This document shows, one piece after another, positions 8,210 through 17,545 of a stretch of DNA of 64,000 bases. The stretch lies in contig JBPRGG010000048.1 of the NCBI GenBank assembly GCA_051418075.1, forward strand, positions 12,961 through 76,960, written 5' to 3'. The position numbers and the translations under genes were made by a program. The DNA is from JBPRGG01 sp051418075 (GTDB lineage Bacteria; Bacteroidota; Bacteroidia; Cytophagales; Cyclobacteriaceae). The stretch's first letter is position 1, and each line of letters begins with the position of its first letter. The notes beneath the pieces are model-generated. The model made no database searches and was not told where the DNA came from. It worked only from the letters and a program-made list of their open reading frames with translations.

Positions 8210-9664
8210 ATGGTAAAATTATTTAAAAATTATATCCAAGGTGAATGGATCACCAGTAAATCAGGTCAGACCTTTACCCAAAAAAATCCGGCTCACCTGG
8301 ACCAGATCACAGGAGAGTGGCCAGCTTTAAGCCGGGAGGAGACAGTTGAAGCCATTTCAGCTGCAGAAAAAGCCTTTCCAGCCTGGAGTAGCTTATCAGT
8401 ATATCAAAGGGCTGAGTATTTAAAAAAGGCTTTGCAATATATGATCGAGCAGGAAGAGGAAATTGCCCATGTTTTAACTATAGAAAATGGTAAAACCCTG
8501 GCCGAATCCAAAACGGAAATCGCCTCAGCCATCAGGGAAATGGAATTTCAGATCCATGAAGGTATCAGGTTGTGTGGAGAAACGTTGCCTTCCTCCCGAA
8601 AAGACATCTTTTGTTACAGTACTTATCAACCCCTGGGGCCGGTGAGTATCATCAGCCCCTGGAATTTTCCTTTTAATGTGCCGGGTCGAAAAATCACACC
8701 AGCTTTAATGGCAGGCAATACCGTGGTTTTCAAACCAGCCAGCCTCACCCCCCAAACCGGACTCAAATTCGTGGAACTTTTTGTGAAGGCAGGACTACCT
8801 GCCGGCGTAATAAATTTTGTTACCGGTTCAGGATCCTCTGTAGGCGATCAAATGGTTACAGACCACAGGATCAAAGCCATTTCCTTTACCGGGTCCACTG
8901 CTGTAGGTGTGGGAATTCATCAAAAAGCAGCCCGTACCCTGGCCCGTACCCAACTGGAAATGGGAGGTAAAAACCCGATTATAGTATTGGCTGACTGCGA
9001 CCTGGAACAGGCTGCCCGGGATGCTGTAACTGCTGCTTTTGCCTGTGCCGGCCAATGGTGTACCTCTACCAGCCGGGCAATTGTAGTAAAAGAAGTTGCA
9101 GCTGAATTTACCCAATTAATAAAAGACCTGACTGAAAAAATAAAGGTGGGTGATGGCTTACAGGGGGATATCCAGATGGGACCGGTTTGTGGTACTGCCC
9201 AGCTAAATAATATCCTGGAATACATAGAAATAGGTAAAGCTGAAGGTGGCCTGTTGCTGACCGGAGGATATCAGTTAAAAGGATCGGAATATGACCAGGG
9301 ATGTTACATTGTCCCAACTGTTTTTACCGGGGTCAAACCCCCGATGCGGATTGCCCAGGAAGAAATTTTCGGTCCTGTGCTTAGTATTTTAGAAGTTGAT
9401 GATTTTGAAGAAGGAATAAGAGTGGCCAATGAGGTAGAATATGGTTTATGCTCTTCCATTTATACCAAAAATATTGAAAAAGCCTTCCAGTTTATGGAAA
9501 GATCAGAAGTTGGATTAACCCATGTGAATCTGATCACGGCCCTGAAAGAGCCCCAATATACTTTCGGTGGCATCAAAAATTCAGGGGTAGGAATTCCTGA
9601 AGCCGGAAAAACAGGGATTGAATTCTTTACAGAACATAAAGTAGCTTATATAAAATTCAAATAA
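8210..9664 (+). CDS. NAD(P)-dependent aldehyde dehydrogenase
   Basis: A 484-aa aldehyde dehydrogenase of standard length. The catalytic residues are present: Asn152 in SPWNFPFNVPGRK, Glu250 in QLEMGGKNPIIVL and Cys284 in AGQWCTSTSR. The cofactor loop FTGSTAVG (residues ~226-233) is also there. The sequence is nearest to the succinate-semialdehyde / alpha-ketoglutaric-semialdehyde / glycolaldehyde groups, but these cannot be told apart by eye. It follows the Fe-dehydrogenase by 14 bp and precedes malate synthase by 29 bp. With malate synthase beside it, oxidation of glycolaldehyde to glycolate is a fitting role; uronate-derived 2,5-dioxovalerate is the main alternative. Confidence 0.9.
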   Translation: MVKLFKNYIQGEWITSKSGQTFTQKNPAHLDQITGEWPALSREETVEAISAAEKAFPAWSSLSVYQRAEYLKKALQYMIEQEEEIAHVLTIENGKTLAESKTEIASAIREMEFQIHEGIRLCGETLPSSRKDIFCYSTYQPLGPVSIISPWNFPFNVPGRKITPALMAGNTVVFKPASLTPQTGLKFVELFVKAGLPAGVINFVTGSGSSVGDQMVTDHRIKAISFTGSTAVGVGIHQKAARTLARTQLEMGGKNPIIVLADCDLEQAARDAVTAAFACAGQWCTSTSRAIVVKEVAAEFTQLIKDLTEKIKVGDGLQGDIQMGPVCGTAQLNNILEYIEIGKAEGGLLLTGGYQLKGSEYDQGCYIVPTVFTGVKPPMRIAQEEIFGPVLSILEVDDFEEGIRVANEVEYGLCSSIYTKNIEKAFQFMERSEVGLTHVNLITALKEPQYTFGGIKNSGVGIPEAGKTGIEFFTEHKVAYIKFK

Positions 9665-9693
9665 AATTAACCTGAAAAAACAATCACCTTAAA

Positions 9694-11292
9694 ATGAATA
9701 AACTCCAAGAACCTGATCAGGTACAAGTAAAAGGCCGGCTGGCTGCCCGATATGAAGACTTTTTATCCAGTGAAGCCCTTAATTTTATCAGTACCCTGCA
9801 CAGAAAATTTAACCCAAGGCGAGAAGAACTACTCCAATTAAGGGCAAAGCGTCAAATTGAATTAGACCAGGGGAGGTTACCTCATTTTCCTTCTCAAACC
9901 CAATCAATCAGACAGGTAGACTGGCAGGTAGCCCCTATTCCTGATGATCTGCAGGATCGCCGGGTAGAGATTACCGGTCCGGTAAATCGCAAAATGGTAA
10001 TCAACGCCCTCAATTCAGGGGCTAATGTGTTTATGGCAGATTTTGAAGATGCCAATGCTCCCTCCTGGGATAATTGTATGCAAGGGCAAATGAATCTGTA
10101 TGATGCCATCCGGAATCAAATTGATTTTAAGGACACCAACCAAAAAACCTATTCCCTTAACCAGGAACATGCAGTTTTAGTTGTAAGGCCCAGGGGGTGG
10201 CACCTTACTGAAAAGAACCTTTGGATAGATGAGGCCCCCATATCTGCATCCCTGTTTGATTTTGGCCTTTACTTTTTCCACAATGCCCAAACCTTATTAA
10301 ACAAAGGCTCCGGCCCCTATTTCTATCTGCCAAAACTGGAAAACCACCTGGAAGCCCGGCTCTGGAATGATGTATTCATTATGGCCCAGGAGCTTCTGGA
10401 AATACCTCAGGCATCCATCAAAGCAACTGTACTATTAGAAACCATTCTGGCCAGTTTTGAAATAGAAGAAATCTTGTATGAGTTGCGCAAACATATTGCC
10501 GGAATGAATGCAGGCCGATGGGATTATATCTTCAGCGTAATTAAAAAATTCAAAAATCACCCTGATTTTATCCTGCCTGACCGCAGCCAGGTAACCATGA
10601 AAGTGCCTTTTATGAAAGCTTACGCAGAAATGCTGGTCAAAATCTGTCACAAAAGAGGAGCCCACGCCATTGGAGGAATGTCAGCCTTTATACCATCCAA
10701 AGATGAAGCCATCAACAAAATGGCTTTTGCCAAAGTGCAGGAAGATAAAAGAAATGAAGCCAGCCAGGGTTATGATGGCACCTGGGTGGCACATCCTTTC
10801 CTGGTACCTTTGGCCCGGGAAGAGTTTGATAAGGTATTGCAAGGAAGACCCCATCAAAAAGAAGTGAAGAGGGATGACCTTAAAATTCAGTCAGACGATC
10901 TGCTCAACGTAACCATTCCCGGAGGGAAAATCAGCCAGGAAGGCGTAAGGTTGAACATAAATGTAGGCATCCTTTATCTGGAATCCTGGCTACAGGGGGT
11001 TGGAGCAGCAGCCATTTACAACCTGATGGAAGATGCTGCCACAGCTGAAATATCCCGGGCTCAGGTATGGCAATGGATGAAAAACCAGGTTCAATTATCC
11101 GAAGGGGCTATCCTGACCCCGGATCTTTATGATCAATTGGTGGCAGAGGAAATCATCAAGATCAAAGCATTGCTGGGTCCTGAAAGAGTGGCCACCAGTA
11201 AACTTGACCAGGCGATCAATTTGTTTGACCGTCTGGTCAAAGATGATCAATTTGATGAATTCCTGACTTTACAAGCTTATAATCTAATATAA
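9694..11292 (+). CDS. aceB: Malate synthase A
   Basis: A 532-aa protein of the usual malate synthase A length. It condenses glyoxylate and acetyl-CoA to malate. Diagnostic stretches are VEITGPVNRKMVINALNSGA, the metal-site motif MADFEDANAPSWDN, LVVRPRGWHL, TVLLETILASFEIEEILYEL, and the C-terminal EDAATAEISRAQVWQW. No isocitrate lyase lies nearby, so the enzyme is not here in a classical glyoxylate-shunt pair. It probably takes glyoxylate made in the same catabolic programme. The stop codon is directly followed by the start of the permease gene, with no spacer. Confidence 0.95.
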   Translation: MNKLQEPDQVQVKGRLAARYEDFLSSEALNFISTLHRKFNPRREELLQLRAKRQIELDQGRLPHFPSQTQSIRQVDWQVAPIPDDLQDRRVEITGPVNRKMVINALNSGANVFMADFEDANAPSWDNCMQGQMNLYDAIRNQIDFKDTNQKTYSLNQEHAVLVVRPRGWHLTEKNLWIDEAPISASLFDFGLYFFHNAQTLLNKGSGPYFYLPKLENHLEARLWNDVFIMAQELLEIPQASIKATVLLETILASFEIEEILYELRKHIAGMNAGRWDYIFSVIKKFKNHPDFILPDRSQVTMKVPFMKAYAEMLVKICHKRGAHAIGGMSAFIPSKDEAINKMAFAKVQEDKRNEASQGYDGTWVAHPFLVPLAREEFDKVLQGRPHQKEVKRDDLKIQSDDLLNVTIPGGKISQEGVRLNINVGILYLESWLQGVGAAAIYNLMEDAATAEISRAQVWQWMKNQVQLSEGAILTPDLYDQLVAEEIIKIKALLGPERVATSKLDQAINLFDRLVKDDQFDEFLTLQAYNLI

Positions 11293-12978
11293 ATGTCACT
11301 GACACTGCTGTTTTTTCTGGCCCTCTCACCAATATTAGTCACCGGTATCATGCTGGTAGGATTTAAGATACCGGCTAAGACTACCATGCCAATTGCCTAT
11401 GTCTTGACTGCTATTATAGCTTACCTGGTGTGGGAATTGAGTCTAACCGACATCATTGCATCTAGTTTGCAGGGTATGTTCATTACTTTGGATATCCTGT
11501 ACATCATTTTTGGTGCGATATTGTTGCTCAGCCTGCTGAAATATTCCGGAGGGGTAACAACAATCCGCCGGGGGTTTTCCGATATCAGTCCGGATCGCCG
11601 GGTGCAGGTTGTGATCATCGTTTGGTTATTTGGTTCATTCATAGAAGGAGCAGCTGGATTTGGTACACCGGCCGCCATCGTGGCACCCTTGTTAGTGGCG
11701 TTGGGCTTTCCGGCCTTATCGGCGGTCATGTTGGGTATGATGGTACAAAGCACTGCTGTCACTTTTGGAGGGGCCGGAACTCCTGTATTGGTGGGAATCA
11801 GGGGTGGATTACAACATCCTGAGCTGGACAGCCGGTTAGCTGCCATCAATATGGACTTTATGGATTATGTACAGGTGATCACGGCCGATGTGGCCATATT
11901 GCATGCCATCACCGGCACCATTATTCCTACCTTGATGGTGATGATGATGACCCGGTATTTCGGCAAAAACAAATCCTGGCGGGAAGGACTGGAAATATTT
12001 CCATTTACTTTGTTGGGCGGATTGGCATTCACCATTCCTTATGTGCTGACCGGTATTTTTCTGGGACCTGAATTTCCAGCCCTGTTAGGATCTTTGATCG
12101 GGATAATAATTATGGTGACCGCTATAAAAAACAAGTTCCTGACACCTAAAACCACCTGGGATTTTGAAGATAAATCTCAATGGCCCCAGGCCTGGTTTGG
12201 TAGCCTGGATATTAAAATGAATGATGAGCCTGGAAAAAACATTTCCCTGTTCAAAGCCTGGTTACCCTATATTTTAGTCGCGGGACTGCTGGTGCTGAGT
12301 CGTCTGCCCCAGTTGCCATTGCAGGAATGGCTGACCGGGATCACCATCGGAGCAGACAATATCCTGGGCACAACACTTTCAGCTTCCAGCGCTCCACTGT
12401 ATCTGCCCGGCACCATTTTGCTGGTTGTTGGATTTATTACTGTATTTATGCATGGGATGAAGGGACATGAAGTGAAAATGGCATTATCTGAAAGTGCAAA
12501 AATGATCCTGGGAGCGGGATTTGTGTTGTTTTTTACTGTCCCAATGGTGAGGATTTACATTAATTCAGGCATTAATCCCATTGGTCTGGAGGCCATGCCC
12601 ATCATTATGGCTGAATGGGTGGCTACCAATGTAGGGCATATTTATCCCTTCTTTGCTCCTTCCGTAGGGGCTTTAGGCGCTTTTATTGCCGGCAGCAATA
12701 CAGTCAGCAACCTGATGTTCAGTTTGTTCCAGTTTGGGGTGGCAGAAAACCTGGCCATGGTGCCCTCCTTTATTGTGGCGCTGCAGGCAGTTGGTGCAGC
12801 AGCAGGCAACATGATTGCTGTACACAATGTGGTGGCAGCTGCCTCAGTGGTGGGACTGCTGGGAAAGGAAGGTCTGGTGCTGCGCAAGACCATCATTCCA
12901 ACTGTTTATTATCTGGTGATGGTGGGATTATTGGGTTTGATCGGGATACAGCTATTGGGTATTCAAGGGGTATTGTAA
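11293..12978 (+). CDS. LctP-family lactate/glycolate permease
   Basis: A 561-aa polytopic membrane protein of the LctP family. It has the conserved stretches FGSFIEGAAGFGTPAAIVAPLL, FGGAGTPVLVGIRGG, and the late FIAGSNTVSNLMFS and AAAGNMIAVHNVVAAASVVGL. LctP members (LldP, GlcA) import L-lactate, D-lactate or glycolate with protons. No lactate dehydrogenase is in the window, while the preceding gene consumes glyoxylate. Glycolate or a similar 2-hydroxy acid is therefore the better guess for cargo. The gene abuts malate synthase without a gap and closes the operon. Confidence 0.9.
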   Translation: MSLTLLFFLALSPILVTGIMLVGFKIPAKTTMPIAYVLTAIIAYLVWELSLTDIIASSLQGMFITLDILYIIFGAILLLSLLKYSGGVTTIRRGFSDISPDRRVQVVIIVWLFGSFIEGAAGFGTPAAIVAPLLVALGFPALSAVMLGMMVQSTAVTFGGAGTPVLVGIRGGLQHPELDSRLAAINMDFMDYVQVITADVAILHAITGTIIPTLMVMMMTRYFGKNKSWREGLEIFPFTLLGGLAFTIPYVLTGIFLGPEFPALLGSLIGIIIMVTAIKNKFLTPKTTWDFEDKSQWPQAWFGSLDIKMNDEPGKNISLFKAWLPYILVAGLLVLSRLPQLPLQEWLTGITIGADNILGTTLSASSAPLYLPGTILLVVGFITVFMHGMKGHEVKMALSESAKMILGAGFVLFFTVPMVRIYINSGINPIGLEAMPIIMAEWVATNVGHIYPFFAPSVGALGAFIAGSNTVSNLMFSLFQFGVAENLAMVPSFIVALQAVGAAAGNMIAVHNVVAAASVVGLLGKEGLVLRKTIIPTVYYLVMVGLLGLIGIQLLGIQGVL

Positions 12979-13108
12979 GGGTAAAAAGAAGCAGTTACAG
13001 TAAAAATTTGTATAGGATCCTTAATATCAGCAATAAATGATCTGATGTTTCTTGGTCTACGGTCATTTCTGCCAATTGTCCCACAGTATGTGGCTTTGCT
13101 GAAAAATA

Positions 13109-14437
13109 TTATTTTTTTATTATATACAAAACAAGATCTGTAGGAGCAGGAATGGGTCCCACACCAGGTTGATCCCGGTTACGGGGCAAGGTTTCCCAAC
13201 GCAGAAGATATAGTTTATTCCTAATCCTGTTGCTTACCATATTTACCTGATTGCCTTTCTGTCTGGGCTTGTCCAGTTCATGAGGAAATTCCTCTAATTT
13301 TGTTAATTGAAGGGCTTTCAGGCTGTAATGTTTCAAAGTTAGTTGCTTATACCCGGCCGTATCTAACCAGATTTTCTGATAAAGCTGCTTTTTGTCAGGT
13401 TGAACCGGATAAATTTTTATCCTGCTATTCAATGATCCTCTCCCCTTGAAATCCCACTTGAAATTAAAGTTGGTAGATTTATAAATTTTCCAATCCTTAT
13501 CTTCCAGACGGGCCTGATATATCTGCGTATTCCCGGCCGAATCAAATTTATGGTAAGAAACGATACAATTATCTTCCCGATCAAATCCTATTACTGTATT
13601 GCCATTGATCATACCCTGGCCGGTGGGTACAGGATCAATGATATCACAGTTATCAATAGTAATCGGAATAACCTGTTTCGTACCATCACTTTGATACCAA
13701 TTGACCAGGTCCTTACTTTTGGCATAGGAAAGATCATGATTCGTTGCAGCATCAGGTGTATCGCGCCAGACCCAAACCATGTGAAAATAACCATCCGGTC
13801 CGGTTACAGGTCCATGAATATAGGCATTCATCTTTCCCTTTCCATCAATAATGGGTTGATCCAGTAAGCGGTCCCATGATTGTTCGGTTGAATTATATTT
13901 ATTATAGATCTGACTCCCATTACCACTTCCTCCTGTCCTGTAGGTAAAGATCAAGTTTCCCTGCTGATCTTTGAAGAATTCAGGGTAAGTTACATTGGTT
14001 TCGTCTTTTCCAATCAGGCTCATCTTTCTTTTTAAGCTTTGGATATCATATGGAGCATCCGACTTAAAATAGACCAGGGGATCACCATGCATATTTCCTG
14101 AAACATGGAGATGACCTTTATTGTCCAGGGCCATGGAAATATAATTGTGGGAATCCCATCCAACCACCTCATCCAGCTGAATATTAAACCAATCCCTTTC
14201 TTTCATTTTTCTATGTGATATCTTCATTACCCTATTGCTATCATAATAGGCCAAAAACTGATGAGGAGGAGCAGTAAGTAAAGAAAACCTGACCGGGTGA
14301 CCCGACCATACTTTTCCAACCCATAAAGAATCTATGACCTGGGCAGATGAGTTATGAAGAACAGGTTGGCAGGTATAAACCAGCAATATAATAACCGCTT
14401 TTATCGCCAACCTTTTGATCACAGGTATTAACAGCAT
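13109..14437 (-). CDS. BNR_4-family beta-propeller protein, probable polysaccharide-degrading enzyme
   Basis: A 442-aa protein with a signal peptide ending near NSSAQ. The rest fits the seven-bladed BNR_4 propeller: WSGHPVRFSL, QFLAYYDSNRVMKIS, the WDSHNYISMALDNKGHLHVSGN blade, GKMNAYIHGP...FHMVWVWRDTPD and LSYAKSKDLVNW. Relatives include ulvan/rhamnosyl-glucuronate lyases and the arabinogalactan-active enzyme once called GH145, all acting next to a uronic acid through His and Tyr or Arg residues. Many His residues line equivalent loops here (DSHNY, LHVSGNMHGD, YIHGP). The gene lies 7 bp after the fucosidase gene in the same direction. Lyase activity on a rhamnose/uronate or fucose/uronate glycan is an inference. 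Confidence 0.72.
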   Translation of the reverse strand: MLLIPVIKRLAIKAVIILLVYTCQPVLHNSSAQVIDSLWVGKVWSGHPVRFSLLTAPPHQFLAYYDSNRVMKISHRKMKERDWFNIQLDEVVGWDSHNYISMALDNKGHLHVSGNMHGDPLVYFKSDAPYDIQSLKRKMSLIGKDETNVTYPEFFKDQQGNLIFTYRTGGSGNGSQIYNKYNSTEQSWDRLLDQPIIDGKGKMNAYIHGPVTGPDGYFHMVWVWRDTPDAATNHDLSYAKSKDLVNWYQSDGTKQVIPITIDNCDIIDPVPTGQGMINGNTVIGFDREDNCIVSYHKFDSAGNTQIYQARLEDKDWKIYKSTNFNFKWDFKGRGSLNSRIKIYPVQPDKKQLYQKIWLDTAGYKQLTLKHYSLKALQLTKLEEFPHELDKPRQKGNQVNMVSNRIRNKLYLLRWETLPRNRDQPGVGPIPAPTDLVLYIIKK

Positions 14438-14444
14438 CTCATAC

Positions 14445-15800
14445 CTATCTCAATTGAATCTTTACCACAGTGTTCAGGGAATCGGGCAAAGGATAAGTAT
14501 GCTGAATGGGGCGACCAAAATTCATAAAAGCATCTTCCTCTTCTACGAAAGGTTTTTCACCGCCCAGCCAAAACCCGGACACAAACACCTCTGAACCATC
14601 CCTTAATAGCCGGGCAAACTGAATTTTATCCGCCAGATGTCTCAGGTAATACTGTCCGATATTTTTTTGCAATACATGAGCATACAAGGTGTTTCCATTT
14701 TGAGTATAATAACCCCATTGTGGCTTGGGCAGATCTGCCGGACCACAGCCGTAAATACTTTCCTGATTCAGTCTCATCCAGGCACCCACCTCCTGTAAAA
14801 CTTCCACTGACTCAGCCGGAATATTGCCCCTGGCATCCGGTCCTACGTTTAGCAGCAGGTTGCCATTTTTACTGACACAATTGACCAGGGTTCTGACTAC
14901 ATCTCCGGCAGTTTTATAATGTCCTCCACGACTATAGCCCCAGTTGTTGTTCAAAGTAATGCAGGCTTCCCAGGGAATAGGCCGACCCTTTTCATCCCGG
15001 ACCACATCATAAGGGATCACCTGTTCCGGTCCTTCAAAATCACCGGCATATACTTCAGGCTTTTCCAGGGTCATCTCACCACCCAGTCGATTGTCGATGA
15101 TGATTCCCGGCTGATGTTTTCGTACCATTTCAACCAATTCAGAAGCCTTCCATTTTTCTCCTTTATAATCTCCAAAGGAATAATCAAACCACATTATATC
15201 AATTTTTCCATAATTGGTGACCAATTCTTCTACCTGGTTGTGCATGTAGGTCAGGTAATTATCCCAGTTATATTCAATTTTCCATTCCGGATCTCCGGCT
15301 TTAGGATGGTTGCCCACGTTGGGATAATCCGGATGATTCCAGTCTATTAAGGAATAGTAAAATCCGATCCTGATACCTTCATTTCTGAATGCTTCTACAA
15401 ATTCCCGGATCAGATCCCTGCCGGCAGGGGTGTTGGTCGCTTTATAATCAGTGTATTCACTATCAAACAGGCAGAACCCATCATGGTGTTTGGCTGTTAT
15501 CACTGCGTACTTCATTCCAGCTTGCTTAGCCAGCCGGGCCCATTCAGCCGGATCATATTTGGTGGGATTAAACTGATCCACATAAGCTTCTTTGTATAAT
15601 TTGGCATCGATTTTTTCATGGGTCTGAACCCATTCCCCCCGGGCAGGAATGGCATAAACGCCCCAGTGAATAAACATGCCGAATCTGGCTTGCCTGAACC
15701 ATTCGGTTCTCTCCTGCCTTTGTTGATAGGCATTTTGAGCCTGTGCCCGGAAGCAAATCATTAATAAAAATAAGAAAAACAGGTTTTTAAAATTATTCAT
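14445..15800 (-). CDS. Alpha-L-fucosidase, glycoside hydrolase family 29
   Basis: A 451-aa exported enzyme with a signal peptide cut after AQAQ. The GH29 core is clear: WFRQARFGMFIHWGVYA (residues 34-50), YAVITAKHHDGFCLFDS (98-114) and the catalytic nucleophile Asp206 in IDIMWFDYSFGDY. Further on are NNNWGYSRGGHYK and the NGNLLLNVGPDARGNIP loop. GH29 removes terminal alpha-L-fucose from glycans by a retaining mechanism. It lies downstream of susD and before the BNR_4 gene. A likely terminator sits between susD and this gene, so it may have its own promoter in the 118-bp gap. The acid/base residue is not conserved well enough in the family to place by eye. Confidence 0.92.
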   Translation of the reverse strand: MNNFKNLFFLFLLMICFRAQAQNAYQQRQERTEWFRQARFGMFIHWGVYAIPARGEWVQTHEKIDAKLYKEAYVDQFNPTKYDPAEWARLAKQAGMKYAVITAKHHDGFCLFDSEYTDYKATNTPAGRDLIREFVEAFRNEGIRIGFYYSLIDWNHPDYPNVGNHPKAGDPEWKIEYNWDNYLTYMHNQVEELVTNYGKIDIMWFDYSFGDYKGEKWKASELVEMVRKHQPGIIIDNRLGGEMTLEKPEVYAGDFEGPEQVIPYDVVRDEKGRPIPWEACITLNNNWGYSRGGHYKTAGDVVRTLVNCVSKNGNLLLNVGPDARGNIPAESVEVLQEVGAWMRLNQESIYGCGPADLPKPQWGYYTQNGNTLYAHVLQKNIGQYYLRHLADKIQFARLLRDGSEVFVSGFWLGGEKPFVEEEDAFMNFGRPIQHTYPLPDSLNTVVKIQLR

Positions 15801-15866
15801 TTGGCCTTCATTTTGATTTCAGCTCAATTTACAAAAAATCACAAATTTTTGCTTTTTTAAACAAAT

Positions 15867-15895
15867 AAAAAGAGGATCCAATGAACCCTCTTTTT
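15867..15895 (-). terminator. Intrinsic terminator after susD
   Basis: AAAAAGAGG (15867-15875) pairs with CCTCTTTTT (15887-15895) across an 11-nt loop. Read on the minus strand, the stem is followed by TTTTTATTTG, a good terminator tail. It is 24 bp past the susD stop, so most susCD transcripts should end here. Confidence 0.65.
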
Positions 15896-15918
15896 ATAAT
15901 TAAAATGTATTTCAATCT

Positions 15919-17529
15919 TTAATATCCTGTATTCTGCGCATATGGGACAGTGGTACGATCGATCTGATCTCTGGGAATGGGTCGTAGCACATGGAAGTCC
16001 TTGATATTGGGTGCAGCATCTTCATTATACTGCTTGACCCGGCTAAGCAAAGTGCCGGTTCTTTTCAGGTCGAACCACCTGAATTTTTCTCCAGCCAATT
16101 CGCGTGCCCTTTCATCCAGAATAAAGTTCAAATCCAGCTGAGCTTCTGTTATTTCCATTTCTTTTTCTTTGCCGGGCCAGGCTGCTCTTCTTCTTAATAC
16201 GTTCATATATTCCACTGCTTCACCCTTCTTATCATCATTCATGAGGGCCTCTGCAGCTAACAGGTACATTTCAGCCAGTCTGACCACCATAAAGTCACGG
16301 GAACCCTGCTCCTGCTGCACTGTTATACGTTTCGGATCAATGAATTTATTCAAAGAAGGAAACCATCTTTTGTTGATCTGACGCAGTTGCATCACCGGAT
16401 CCTGAGAGTTGGGGTCATAATCTACAAAGAAATAGGGTTTACTCTTTTGTATTTCGTCCGGAACGGCATAGGTCACCACGTAGAAGGCGGTATCTCCTAA
16501 TTGCATGCCTTCCGGCAGGGTAGCAGGGTTATTTGCATACCATACTTCTTTAAAACCTTCATAATAACGCCGGTCTTTGCTTACATCATACAGATCCAAC
16601 AGATATCGGGTAGGCTGAAAGCGTTTCCAGGGACGGCCATTGGTAATATCTCTTTGCAAACCAGCAGTTTTATCATATTCCTGCAGGAAATACAAATGTC
16701 CCCTGCTTCCACCGTCATTGGTTAACGGATCAGCAGTGTATTGTACAGACCATACTACTTCCGGGTTCAGCTCATTATCCTGATTCCAGATCTCGCCCCA
16801 TTTGGGAACCAGCTCAAAATCATAGTTGTTGATCACATTTTTGGCTAATAGTGCTGCCTGGGGCCAATTTTGTCTGACCAAATGCACTCTGGCCAAGATA
16901 GCCTCAGCTGCAGGTTTGGTAATCCTGCCATAATCCGAAGCCTTGGCAGGTAAATTAGCTATAGCATACTCCAGGTCCGGAATAATGGCCTGTTCATATA
17001 CCTGGTTGGCCGGAGTACGGTTGGCTTCTGTTTCCACACCCTTGGTTCCTTCCAGCGTCAGATGAACATCCCCGTACATTTGCACCAGGTTAAAATAATA
17101 TAATGCCCGCAGGAATCGAACTTCCCCTAACCTGACCTTTTTCACATCCTCATTCAAACCTGTAACTAAATCATTTTCAGCGTAGTCAATTACAGTGTTG
17201 CAGGTATTGATGGCTTCATAAAACCAGTTCCAGATGTTGCGGAAGAAAGCAGCATCCGGATTCAGTTCAGCTGTATAATCATTGATGTATTTATGAGAAC
17301 CATCAGCTCCCTTGGTAAAGATATCGGTACCAAATACAGAGACAGTAAAACCTTCCTCACGTCCATAGAAGTTTCTCAGCCTGAAATAAGCTGCTTTCGC
17401 ACCATCCTCCCAACCAGTTGCATTGGTATAGTGGGAGTCAGCAGTAATTCCTGAAACAATCTCTTCTTCCAATACACTGTTACAGGACAGGGGAAAGAAA
17501 AATATAAATAATATAATCAGTTTTTTCAT
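15919..17529 (-). CDS. SusD/RagB family glycan-binding outer-membrane lipoprotein
   Basis: About 536 residues from the chosen start MKKLIILFIFFFPLSC. I prefer this start (17529) because it puts the lipobox Cys at residue 16 and avoids overlap with susC. SusD hallmarks include the helical TPR-like core, WNWFYEAINTCNTVIDYAE, LGEVRFLRALYYFNLVQMYGDVHL (residues ~120-150), and the C-terminal DERARELAGEKFRWFDLKRTGTLL. SusD proteins bind oligosaccharide at the cell surface and act as the lid of the SusC channel. It starts 16 bp after the susC stop. The genes downstream suggest a fucose- and uronate-containing glycan. Confidence 0.95.
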   Translation of the reverse strand: MKKLIILFIFFFPLSCNSVLEEEIVSGITADSHYTNATGWEDGAKAAYFRLRNFYGREEGFTVSVFGTDIFTKGADGSHKYINDYTAELNPDAAFFRNIWNWFYEAINTCNTVIDYAENDLVTGLNEDVKKVRLGEVRFLRALYYFNLVQMYGDVHLTLEGTKGVETEANRTPANQVYEQAIIPDLEYAIANLPAKASDYGRITKPAAEAILARVHLVRQNWPQAALLAKNVINNYDFELVPKWGEIWNQDNELNPEVVWSVQYTADPLTNDGGSRGHLYFLQEYDKTAGLQRDITNGRPWKRFQPTRYLLDLYDVSKDRRYYEGFKEVWYANNPATLPEGMQLGDTAFYVVTYAVPDEIQKSKPYFFVDYDPNSQDPVMQLRQINKRWFPSLNKFIDPKRITVQQEQGSRDFMVVRLAEMYLLAAEALMNDDKKGEAVEYMNVLRRRAAWPGKEKEMEITEAQLDLNFILDERARELAGEKFRWFDLKRTGTLLSRVKQYNEDAAPNIKDFHVLRPIPRDQIDRTTVPYAQNTGY

Positions 17530-17545
17530 AATGTTTTTAATCCTT

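Noticed and set aside
9694..11292. Classical glyoxylate shunt locus
   Set aside because: Only malate synthase is here; no isocitrate lyase is adjacent, and the neighbours are dehydrogenases and a permease.
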